From the NCBI GenBank assembly GCA_022823765.1, contig JAJEHK010000094.1, positions 1 to 36,724 of the forward strand: a DNA stretch of 36,724 nucleotides, in the 5' to 3' direction. The notes below the pieces were generated by a model. The model was not told where the DNA came from. It worked only from the letters and a program-made list of their open reading frames with translations, and made no database searches. This document shows positions 16,057 to 23,530 of the stretch, one piece after another (the stretch's first letter is position 1; each line of letters opens with the position of its first letter). Source of the DNA: Alphaproteobacteria bacterium (GTDB taxonomy: Bacteria; Pseudomonadota; Alphaproteobacteria; SP197). A program made the translations under genes and the position numbers.

Positions 16057-19000
16057 ATGGTCGCCACGGTCACCCGCCTCACCGAGGCCGCCTCGACGGT
16101 CCACTACTTCGAGGCGGACGGCTATTACGCGAAGAACGACGCCGAGCACCGCAAGGCGAGCCGCTGGCACGGCAGGGGCGTGGCGGCCCTGGGCCTCCAC
16201 GGCCCCGTCAAACCCCGCCGCTTCGAGGAGGTCCTCTCCGGCCGCATTCCCGGCACGAAGACCCGCCTGGGCCGCCTGCGCGACGGCAAGCACGAGCACC
16301 GCCCGGGCCTCGACATCACCTTCTCGGCCCCGAAGTCGGTGTCGCTGGAGGCCCTGGTCCACGCCGCCCCGAAGGCCGGCGCCCGGATCGTCCGCGCCCA
16401 CGACGAGGCGGTGACGGCCACCCTCGACTTCATCGAGAGGGAGCTGCTGGAGACCCGCGGCTGGGATCCCGCCACCCGCAGACGTCCCCGCATCAAGGCG
16501 GAAGGCCTGGTGGCCGCCACCTTCCGCCACGTCGCCAGCCGCAACCTCGATCCGCAGCTTCATACCCACAGCGTCGTCGCCAACATGACACGGAACGCCG
16601 AAGGCGAGTGGCGCAGCGCCGATTTCATCAGGATCGAGCGCGCCAAGCTGCTGATCGGCGCCCACTACCGGGCCGAGCTGAAGCGTCGCATCGAGGCCCT
16701 GGGCTACGCCACGGTTGAGACCATGGTGGGAAGCGTGCCGGGATTCGAGATCGCCGGCTACGACAGGGCGACGCTGAAGGCCTTCTCGACCCGCCGGGCT
16801 GAAGCCCTGGCATGGGCACGGGAACGCAACCTCGACGAGCGTTCGGCCGCCGTCATGCAGCAGGCGGTGCTCTACACCCGCAAGCGCAAGGACGAGCCTT
16901 CACGGGAGGAGCTCAGCAACATCTGGAAGGCCCGCATGGCGGAGTTGGCGCCCCGCAACCGGCGCGTCTCGCGCAACCGCCCGGCGTCCCACACGCGGCT
17001 CGACCGCGAGCGCTGGCATCTCGAGCGCCGGGACGCCGCCAACCGGCGCTCCCCCTCGGCGCTTCACGCGGTGCGCCGGGCGGTCGAGCACCTCGAGGAG
17101 CGGCACACGGTCTTCACCGCCGACATGCTGCGGGCCCTCGTCCTGGCGCCGGGCCGCTGGACCCTGGACGAGATCGACGCCGCCATCGACCGGCTGCGCA
17201 GGGAGGGCCACCTCGTCGAGGCGAGGGCGGCGCGTTCCGACCGCGCCTTCGTGACGGACCGGGCGGTGACGGCGGAACGCGCCGTCCTGCGCTGGATGAA
17301 GAAAGAGAGCGATGCACCCGGCCGGTTCGTCATCGATGCGGGTCGCGTCGAACGTCACCTCGAGGCCGGCACGCTCAACGACGGGCAGAAGGCGGCCGCC
17401 CGCACCCTGCTGCTGTCGTCCCGCCATGCCTGCGGCGTGCAGGGCCACGCGGGGACGGGGAAGACGACGATGCTGAGACAGGTGGTCGAGCTGGCCGGGG
17501 CGGAGAGGATCGTCGCGCTGGCTCCCTCGAGCAGCGCCGCCCGCACGCTCGAGCGCGAGACCGGGATCGGCACGAGGACGCTGCAGTGGTTCCTCACCCG
17601 CTACCGGGATGTCGGCGACGGCTGCGCCGACGCCCGGACTCTTGCGCGTGCCCGCGAGGCTCTGGAGGGAACCCTTCTCGTGGTGGACGAGGCGTCGCTC
17701 GTCAGCATGGCGCAGATGCACAGTCTCACCCGCATTGCCGAGGCGACGGGCATCGCCCGCGTCGCCCTGGTGGGCGATAAGGGCCAGCTGCGCTCGGTCG
17801 AGGCGGGACAGCCGTTCCGGGTGCTGCAGAAGGCCGGCATGGAGACGGCGGTGATGGACGAGGTCCTGCGGCAGCGGAACGAGAGCCTCAAGGCCGCGGT
17901 GCTTCACATGATCGAGGGCAAGCCGGAACTCGCGGTTCGTGAACTCGGTCCCGGCGTCCTGGAGATGGATGCCGACGAGCTCGGTCCCCGGGCGGCCGCC
18001 CTGTGGCTCGATCTCGACAAGGAATCGCGGGACGCCACGAAGGTTCTCGCCCCGACCCATGCCCGGCGCCGGGAGATCACGCAGAGCATCCGCGAGGGCC
18101 TGAAGGCCGAAGGGAGCCTCCACGGGCGGACGCTTCATGTCGAGCGCTACGTCAATCTTCACCTCACCCGGGCCCAGAAAGGGGACCTCGACAACTGGCG
18201 AGAGGGCGACGTCGCCGTCTTCCATGCGGACGTCTACGGCGTCCAGGCGAAGTCGGGCGACATCTTCGGCGTCATCGGATCGGAAGGGGAGAAGGTGCTT
18301 CTGAAGCACCCGGACGGCAAGACCCGGCGTGTCGATCCGTCGAAGTACCTGCGCTACCGGGTCGAACTCTTCGAGACGGAAGGAATCGAACTCCAGGCCG
18401 GGGAGAGGATCCGCTGGACCCGCAACGACAAGAAGCGCGATCTTCTCAATGGCGAGGAAGCCCGGATCCTCTCCATCGGCAAGCGGAACCTGCGGCTCCT
18501 GACAGCAGACGGCCGCACGCTGACCCTGGCCCATGACGATCCCCAGCTTCACTTCATCGACCACGCCTGGACCTCGACGGTCCATGCGGCCCAGGGGATG
18601 ACCTGCGACCAGGTGATCGCCGTTCTCGACGCCGACCAGGGCGCCATCGCCGGCCAGGCGGCGTTCTATGTCGAACTGACCAGGGCCCGCGACAACGCCG
18701 TGCTGCTGACCGACGACCGCGACGGTCTCGTGGAGGCCCTCGAGACGGCGGCCGGCGACGAACTCTCGGCTCTCGAGGCCATCGGCCACCAGTTCCGGGG
18801 TGAGACGTCGACAGCCATGGCGGAGAGAAGGGTGGCCGTGGCGGAGAAGAAGGCCATTCCACCCATGGGTCTGGCTGAAGCAAAGGCCTGGCGGGACGAG
18901 GTCCGCGCCACCCTGGAACGCCATCTCGATCGTCGTCTCGCCGAACGCGATGGTCTTCTCGACCGCGCCCGCAGCCTGAGGATGGACGACAATTCGGCGC

Positions 19001-21879
19001 TGGCCGGCACGGAAGGCCACGATGCGTGGCGGGAGCAGGCGCTGGCGACCGCCGGGGCCTGCCGCGAGTACACGGACGAGGGCGCCATCGCCGAAAGGGC
19101 GGGTCTCCTCGAGGCGCTGGTGGCCTTCGACGACCGTGTCGGCGCGTTCGACCGCGACCGGCAGCGTCATGCCCGGGCGGCCGGGGCGGCCGGCGAGGAC
19201 GTCGTCTTCTTTCCCGGGATCGAGGATCTCGTGTCCCGCGGCCGGGCGATCGTCGACGAGGCGCCGCGCCCCGGCGAGGTTCCCTGGACGCTGACCGGCT
19301 ATCTCGACATGGTCACCGATTCCCGGGCCCGGGCGGCGGCGGAGGCCGCGGCCATGGCCGAATTCGGCCGGGTGACGGGCAACCTTGACGCCGTGAGGGA
19401 CGAACGGCGGCGCCTGAGGGATGTGGCGAAGGGTGAGCCCCTTCACTCGACCGAGGGCTACGGGGCGTGGCGGGAGAGGGCCGCCGCCGTCCTCGACGCG
19501 TGGGACCGGGCGAACGTGCCGGAAGGCGAACGGGAGCGCGCGTACCGTGCCGGGACACGCCGTCTCCGGGAGGCCATGGATTATGATCGCGAGGTGGCGA
19601 CGCTGCTGGGCGACTGGGCCGAACACGAGAAGCGGGCTTCGGCACAGGGCATGGAGGCGCTCGATGTCGCCGCGGACGATCCGCTCCTGACGCGAATCCG
19701 CCACCTCGTCGAGGCCGCGCCCGAAGGCGAGACGCCGCCTCAAGCCCTGACGTCGCTCCTTGCCCGCCGCCAGGCGCGGATCGGGGAACGGGAGCGTGCG
19801 GCCCGGAGAATCGCACGGGCCCTCGACGACTACGCCGGCCGCCACGCGCGTCCCGGCGACAGGCCGGAACTGCAGGCCGCACATGTCATGACCTGGTGCG
19901 AAGGGACCAGGGAGGCCATCACCACCTGGCGGGCGATGACGGATCCGGACGCGAGGGATTCGGCGCTGTCGGAGACGGCGGCGGTCCTCGAGGACCTCAT
20001 CGCCTTCGAGGAACGCGCCCGCGGCCTCGACACGAGGTGGCGCGACGCCGGCAGGACGGCGCATCCCTTCTCCGGCACCGATGGCGAAGTCCTGGCCTCG
20101 GACCTGCGGGCACTCGAGGCCGGCGTTCCCCGCCACGGGATGATGCTGCCCACCCTCAGGCGGGCGCTGGGCGCGCTCGAATCTCACGAAAAGGCCCAGG
20201 CCCGGAACGCCGAACTGAAGGTCGCCGCCGCCACCATCGCACGGGGTCTCGACGACTACCGCGCCCGCCACGCATTGATGCAGGACACCATCAAACACCT
20301 CGGCGCGTTGCGGGACTGGTGCGGCGTGACGGAGGAAGCCATCGGCTCCTGGCGGGCGATGACGGACCCGGGCGAAAGGGATACGGCGCTGTCGGAGAAG
20401 GCCGCGGTCCTGGAGTCCCTCATCGGCTTCGAACGACGTGCCCTCGACGTCGCCGTCAGATGGTGGAACGCCAGGGGCGCCGACGGCACGGCCAACCCGT
20501 TCCCCGGCGAAGGAGGCGATGACCTTGCCCGGGACCTGCGTGCGCTGGAGGCCGGCGTTCCCCGCCACGCGATGATGCTCCCCACCCTCCGGCGGGCGCT
20601 GGGCACACTCGTGCTTCACGAGAAGGCGCAAGCCCTCCAGGAGGAACTCCGGCGCGCTGCCGCCGCCGTCACGCGGGCCCTTGACGACTATCCGGCCCTC
20701 CACGCGCCGACCGAAGACACGCTCGGACAGCCTCGCGCCATCCGGGAATGGTGCGGCACGGCGCATGAGGCCGTTCGCGCCTGGCGGGCGATGACGGACC
20801 CGGGCGCGAGGGATCCGGCGCTCTCGGAGAGGGCGGCGGTCCTGGAGTCCCTCGTCGCCTTCGAGGAACGCGCCGGAGAGGTGGTCCGGAGGTGGTGGCG
20901 CAGCCGCGCCGAGGGCGCGGCGAACCCGTTCCTCGCCGATGGAGGCGATGCCCTGGCCCGGGACCTCAAGAGGCTCGAGGCCGAGCGTCCTCCCCGCTCG
21001 ATCATCCCTCACGATCTCCGTGAACCTCTGGCGGCCCTGGCCGAACACGAAAAGTCCGCCGCCCGGGTGAGGGAACTGCTGCGGCGCGCAGCGGAGGTCG
21101 ACGACGCGCGGCGCTCCCTGCTGGAACGCGAGGGCGCGAAATCGCGGCCGCTCAACCGCCGTCTCAACCGGGCCTGGAAGCGCTGGCGCGAGGCGGCGCA
21201 CGCGGTGGTGGCCGACATCGAGGCGGCGGACGCGGCGCTGATCGCCCACGTCGACACGGAGGGCGTGGCGGTGCGCGTCAGGGCCGAGCTTGCGGCCAGC
21301 GACCGTCTCGACGGCCTGCCGGGCTGGCTGCTGCTGCGTCTCCACGACAATGCGGTGGCTGCCGGGTCCGCCATGGATCCGGCCATGACGGAGGCCTGGG
21401 GCGGGATCGTCGACGAGATGCGCCGCCTCGACGGACGCCTCGGGGACAAGGATCCGCGGCGCCCGGTGCTGCGTGGTGAAGTCAATGCCTGGCACGGCCT
21501 CCAGGAAACCCGGCGCAAAGTTGCCGAACTCCTCCGGGAGCTGACGGTTCACAACGCCCGGATCTCGTCGCTCGAGGACGCGGCAGGACGCGAGGCGCTC
21601 CCCCTGCGGCAGAGCCTCGCCTGGGCGAAGTGGTACAACGGCTCCAGGACGCTCGAGGAGCAGGCCCGCGCGGTGCTGGCCGGCGGCGGCGACCATGGGC
21701 GGGTTCTCCACGACGGCCAGGGCACGCGCCAGGCGATCGAGGAAGAGGTGGCCCGCTTCGCAGGAACGCGGGCCGCCCACGGAGAGCCCGACAACTCCGC
21801 GCGCCTGGAGAGAATCAGGAAGGAGTCGGAAGAGGAGCGCCGACAGCAGCGTCACCGCGGCCGCGGGTTCTCCCCGTGA
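16057..21879 (+). CDS. MobF-family conjugative relaxase-helicase (TraA/TrwC-like), extra-long
   Basis: 1,940 aa. Residues 1-300 form a TrwC-type relaxase: N-terminal tyrosines Y17, Y23 and Y24 (TVHYFEADGYY), DITFSAPKSVS, and the metal-binding HTH motif (LHTHSVVAN, H169/H171). Residues 440-880 are a RecD-like superfamily 1 helicase with Walker A GHAGTGKTT (K469), Walker B LLVVDEAS and STVHAAQGMT. It would nick one strand at oriT, stay covalently attached and unwind the DNA for transfer. The last ~1,000 residues are helical and contain three tandem repeats of about 143 aa. Typical TraA/TrwC proteins are 950-1,100 aa, so this tail is unusual. The start is the ATG just before the relaxase domain. 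The 3' end overlaps the convergent RHH gene by 28 bp. Confidence 0.92.
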   Translation: MVATVTRLTEAASTVHYFEADGYYAKNDAEHRKASRWHGRGVAALGLHGPVKPRRFEEVLSGRIPGTKTRLGRLRDGKHEHRPGLDITFSAPKSVSLEALVHAAPKAGARIVRAHDEAVTATLDFIERELLETRGWDPATRRRPRIKAEGLVAATFRHVASRNLDPQLHTHSVVANMTRNAEGEWRSADFIRIERAKLLIGAHYRAELKRRIEALGYATVETMVGSVPGFEIAGYDRATLKAFSTRRAEALAWARERNLDERSAAVMQQAVLYTRKRKDEPSREELSNIWKARMAELAPRNRRVSRNRPASHTRLDRERWHLERRDAANRRSPSALHAVRRAVEHLEERHTVFTADMLRALVLAPGRWTLDEIDAAIDRLRREGHLVEARAARSDRAFVTDRAVTAERAVLRWMKKESDAPGRFVIDAGRVERHLEAGTLNDGQKAAARTLLLSSRHACGVQGHAGTGKTTMLRQVVELAGAERIVALAPSSSAARTLERETGIGTRTLQWFLTRYRDVGDGCADARTLARAREALEGTLLVVDEASLVSMAQMHSLTRIAEATGIARVALVGDKGQLRSVEAGQPFRVLQKAGMETAVMDEVLRQRNESLKAAVLHMIEGKPELAVRELGPGVLEMDADELGPRAAALWLDLDKESRDATKVLAPTHARRREITQSIREGLKAEGSLHGRTLHVERYVNLHLTRAQKGDLDNWREGDVAVFHADVYGVQAKSGDIFGVIGSEGEKVLLKHPDGKTRRVDPSKYLRYRVELFETEGIELQAGERIRWTRNDKKRDLLNGEEARILSIGKRNLRLLTADGRTLTLAHDDPQLHFIDHAWTSTVHAAQGMTCDQVIAVLDADQGAIAGQAAFYVELTRARDNAVLLTDDRDGLVEALETAAGDELSALEAIGHQFRGETSTAMAERRVAVAEKKAIPPMGLAEAKAWRDEVRATLERHLDRRLAERDGLLDRARSLRMDDNSALAGTEGHDAWREQALATAGACREYTDEGAIAERAGLLEALVAFDDRVGAFDRDRQRHARAAGAAGEDVVFFPGIEDLVSRGRAIVDEAPRPGEVPWTLTGYLDMVTDSRARAAAEAAAMAEFGRVTGNLDAVRDERRRLRDVAKGEPLHSTEGYGAWRERAAAVLDAWDRANVPEGERERAYRAGTRRLREAMDYDREVATLLGDWAEHEKRASAQGMEALDVAADDPLLTRIRHLVEAAPEGETPPQALTSLLARRQARIGERERAARRIARALDDYAGRHARPGDRPELQAAHVMTWCEGTREAITTWRAMTDPDARDSALSETAAVLEDLIAFEERARGLDTRWRDAGRTAHPFSGTDGEVLASDLRALEAGVPRHGMMLPTLRRALGALESHEKAQARNAELKVAAATIARGLDDYRARHALMQDTIKHLGALRDWCGVTEEAIGSWRAMTDPGERDTALSEKAAVLESLIGFERRALDVAVRWWNARGADGTANPFPGEGGDDLARDLRALEAGVPRHAMMLPTLRRALGTLVLHEKAQALQEELRRAAAAVTRALDDYPALHAPTEDTLGQPRAIREWCGTAHEAVRAWRAMTDPGARDPALSERAAVLESLVAFEERAGEVVRRWWRSRAEGAANPFLADGGDALARDLKRLEAERPPRSIIPHDLREPLAALAEHEKSAARVRELLRRAAEVDDARRSLLEREGAKSRPLNRRLNRAWKRWREAAHAVVADIEAADAALIAHVDTEGVAVRVRAELAASDRLDGLPGWLLLRLHDNAVAAGSAMDPAMTEAWGGIVDEMRRLDGRLGDKDPRRPVLRGEVNAWHGLQETRRKVAELLRELTVHNARISSLEDAAGREALPLRQSLAWAKWYNGSRTLEEQARAVLAGGGDHGRVLHDGQGTRQAIEEEVARFAGTRAAHGEPDNSARLERIRKESEEERRQQRHRGRGFSP
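19813..21101 (+). repeat. Three tandem ~143-codon repeats inside the relaxase gene
   Basis: Repeat units begin at 19813, 20239 and 20671 (spacings 426 and 432 bp, all in frame). Each encodes ALDDY or GLDDY, then a WC motif, WRAMTDP, a conserved AAVLE..(I/V).FE segment, PF, an ALEAGVPRH-type segment (ERPPR in the third) and an EHEK/SHEK-type end. Units 1 and 2 are closest over the MMLPTLRRALG stretch. They look like recent internal duplications of a helical domain. Confidence 0.8.
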
Positions 21880-22328
21880 CCGCCATGGGTCTCGTCCGGC
21901 ATGTGGGAACGTCCCCTCGTCTCCAGCCAGGCCGTCACCATGCGCGCGCCGGAGCCGGCGCCGAACCGGCGGTCGAGGAGATTCTCGAGGTCCTCCCGGC
22001 GCCCCGCGTCGAGCATGGCGTCCATCGCTCTCGCCACGAGGAAGGCGATGCGCCTGTGGAGCATCGTCAGCAGCGGCGCCGCCGTCTCCGGCGGCACGGC
22101 CGGAAGGTGCGCCATGACCCGCCGGGCGGCCTCCATGACGGCCTCGTGGCGTTCCACGGCGAGGCCGGGATCCACGCGCGGCCGGGAGGGATCGACCGCC
22201 AGGGCCGCCTCGACGACGAAGGCCGAGACCGTCATGCCGGCGCGCGATGCCCGCGCCCTGATCCTTTCCCAGTCCTCGTCGGTGCAGGAGAGCGAGTGCT
22301 TGTCCGGTCTCGCCACCCTGCGCCTCAC
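21852..22328 (-). CDS. Ribbon-helix-helix protein 3 (MobC/relaxosome-accessory-like)
   Basis: 158 aa. The N-terminus (HSLSCTDEDWERIRARASRAGM then SAFVV) fits a ribbon-helix-helix DNA-binding fold of the MobC/TraY/NikA type seen beside relaxases: a short beta strand, helix, turn, helix. The rest is helical with HRRIAFLVARAMDAML. The GTG start overlaps the stop of the upstream RHH gene as GTGA. The 3' end overlaps the end of the convergent relaxase gene by 28 bp. Likely role: a relaxosome accessory factor or autorepressor. It shares the AGMxxSAF core with the next two genes upstream, so the three are paralogues. Confidence 0.7.
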   Translation of the reverse strand: MRRRVARPDKHSLSCTDEDWERIRARASRAGMTVSAFVVEAALAVDPSRPRVDPGLAVERHEAVMEAARRVMAHLPAVPPETAAPLLTMLHRRIAFLVARAMDAMLDAGRREDLENLLDRRFGAGSGARMVTAWLETRGRSHMPDETHGGHGENPRPR

Positions 22329-22633
22329 GAATCCGCCTCCGGCGTCTCCATGCGGCAGAGAAGCGCCAGGGCGTCGAGCACGGACATGCCGAGATCCGGC
22401 GCCGGCGCCATCAGGCGCTCCGCCATCCCGGCAGTCGCCGAGAGATGACCGAGGAGAGCCTCCCCGTCATCCGCCGCCGGCAGCGTCTCCGCGCCTGCCG
22501 GCTCGTCGTGGAGCGCGCAGGCGACGATGAAGGCCGAGCGGCTCATGCCCGCAGCCTTCGCCCGCCTGGTGATGATCGCCTGCCGCTTCGCCGAACAATA
22601 GTAGTTGCGCTGCCGGGCCCGGCCGCCGGTCAT
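22325..22633 (-). CDS. Ribbon-helix-helix protein 2 (paralogue)
   Basis: 102 aa. A basic N-terminus (RARQRNYYCSAKR) leads to QAIITRRAKAAGMSRSAFIV, the same RHH-like helix-turn-helix core as the flanking genes, followed by an acidic, hydrophobic tail. CAGGAG precedes the ATG, which overlaps the upstream stop as ATGA; its own stop overlaps the downstream GTG. The strict 4-nt couplings suggest balanced co-production, perhaps as heteromers. It is presumably a DNA-binding relaxosome or regulatory protein; the target may be the box array just upstream of the operon. Confidence 0.65.
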   Translation of the reverse strand: MTGGRARQRNYYCSAKRQAIITRRAKAAGMSRSAFIVACALHDEPAGAETLPAADDGEALLGHLSATAGMAERLMAPAPDLGMSVLDALALLCRMETPEADS

Positions 22634-22932
22634 CTCCTGAGCCGTCCCGCCAGCGCCAGGCGGGCCTCCACGTGCTCGTTGACGGCGTTCCAGGTCTCCG
22701 GTTCCTCGGCGAGGCTCAGCCGCTCGATCTCCTCGAGACAGGCCAGAGAGCGCTCCATGCGGGCCAGCGTGTCGCCGATGTGGGTGCCGTCGCCTTCAAC
22801 GTTGTGAGCCGCGAGGCGGTGGATTATGAAGGCCGAGACGCGCATGCCGGCGGCGGCCGCGGTCTCCTTCAGATCCTGCCATTCGGCATCGGTCATCATC
22901 ACCGTGTGCGGCTTCCTCGCGATGTCGTTCAT
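22630..22932 (-). CDS. Ribbon-helix-helix protein 1 (first gene of the RHH operon)
   Basis: About 100 aa from the ATG at 22932, which follows AGGGGG at 4 nt; an open extension to 22983 runs into the box array and is less likely. KPHTVMMTDAEWQDLKE supplies the beta strand and first helix, and AAGMRVSAFIIHRL the second helix of an RHH-type fold. The C-terminal half is helical and acidic (LACLEEIERLSLAEE). It is the most upstream of three paralogues and lies 8 bp from the first TTGTGGTCAC-like box, a typical layout for autoregulation by direct-repeat-binding RHH repressors. Function is inferred from fold and context. Confidence 0.7.
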   Translation of the reverse strand: MNDIARKPHTVMMTDAEWQDLKETAAAAGMRVSAFIIHRLAAHNVEGDGTHIGDTLARMERSLACLEEIERLSLAEEPETWNAVNEHVEARLALAGRLRR

Positions 22933-22940
22933 GGGCCCCC

Positions 22941-23100
22941 CTGTGGTCATGTTGTGGTCACCGTGTCCGAGTGCGCCCGGCATCCGTTATGGTCACCTTG
23001 TGGTCACAGTCACCGATGGTGTCGGGTCCATCCTGGGGTCAACTTGTGGTCACTGGGACGACGCTTTGGACACACACGATTGTGGCGTTTTTGTGGTATC
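22941..23100. repeat. Phased direct-repeat array (TTGTGGTCAC boxes; 11-bp pairs every 46-47 bp)
   Basis: Box pairs start at 22941/22952, 22987/22998, 23033/23044 and 23080/23091. Within each pair the spacing is 11 bp, about one helical turn; between pairs it is 46, 46 and 47 bp. Exact TTGTGGTCAC occurs at 22952, 22998 and 23044; other boxes differ at 1-4 positions (CTGTGGTCAT, TTATGGTCAC, CTGGGGTCAA, TTGTGGCGTT, TTGTGGTATC). A degenerate ATGGGGTCAG at 23126 continues the period. Sequence between boxes is poorly conserved. The array abuts the RHH operon start, so it is probably the RHH binding platform and possibly part of oriT. Confidence 0.8.
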
Positions 23101-23370
23101 GGGTGATATCACTGATGGGCACTCGATGGGGTCAGGTCTCTGTGACCATAAAGAGGGCGATGGGTGTCTCCCAATTCTCACGTCAGGAGAAATTTACCGT
23201 GGGTTCACCATGAGTGCAAGTCAGCGGTGGGAAATGTGTGCGTCTGGCGCTCCCGGAACCGCGTGCTTTCTGCGGATCGTCTATCGAGGATGGATAGTTT
23301 TCCGCAAATGCAACTCCTGCCATATATCACTCTTATGTCTTGTGGGCATCGTGACCCCGCAACAAGGCGC

Positions 23371-23381
23371 TTGACGGCCCA
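23371..23381. repeat. Candidate attachment-site repeat, right copy (speculative)
   Basis: TTGACGGCCCA in the same orientation as the copy at 1371-1381, about 22 kb away, located between the last mobile-element feature and gshA. The match is too short to be significant alone. Confidence 0.2.
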
Positions 23382-23454
23382 TTCATACTTATGATAATGG
23401 GACGTATTCATGAGAGGCAAGGTAGGGCGTAGATCTGGCGTTGTGGCGTGTTTC

Positions 23455-23479
23455 GAGGTGACCTTGTGGTTCACACCTC
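23455..23479. promoter_or_regulatory. Inverted repeat enclosing a TTGTGGT box
   Basis: GAGGTG (23455-23460) and CACCTC (23474-23479) flank TTGTGGTTCAC (23464-23474), a variant of the array box. It may be an outlying binding site for the same protein or a weak terminator stem; it lies about 50 bp beyond the end of gshA. Confidence 0.35.
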
Positions 23480-23530
23480 CAGGATTGAATCGTCTCAGCA
23501 TGGCTGCGGCGCTCCCTTACATGTGCAGGT

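Larger units (their letters stand above)
23101..23530. other. Gene-free region between box array and gshA, probable island edge
   Basis: No supported gene. It holds a perfect 10-bp palindrome GTGATATCAC at 23103-23112, an inverted box TGTGACCATA at 23141-23150, another box-like TTGTGGCGTG at 23441 and the inverted repeat at 23455-23479. It is less GC-rich than the genes on either side. The switch from mobile-element to core genes occurs here, so an attachment site is plausible. Confidence 0.45.

Noticed and set aside
16900-21855. A 1,651-codon open frame antisense to the relaxase gene
   Set aside because: Very GC-rich coding DNA often leaves the opposite strand open. Its translation has no recognisable domains, whereas the plus strand encodes clear relaxase and helicase motifs.
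22941-23100. Regular repeats considered as a CRISPR array
   Set aside because: Conserved units are only about 10 bp in pairs 11 bp apart. There are no 25-40 bp identical repeats and no cas genes.
23205-23501. 98-codon minus-strand open frame in the island edge
   Set aside because: No recognisable start signal or family, and it runs through inverted-repeat and box motifs.
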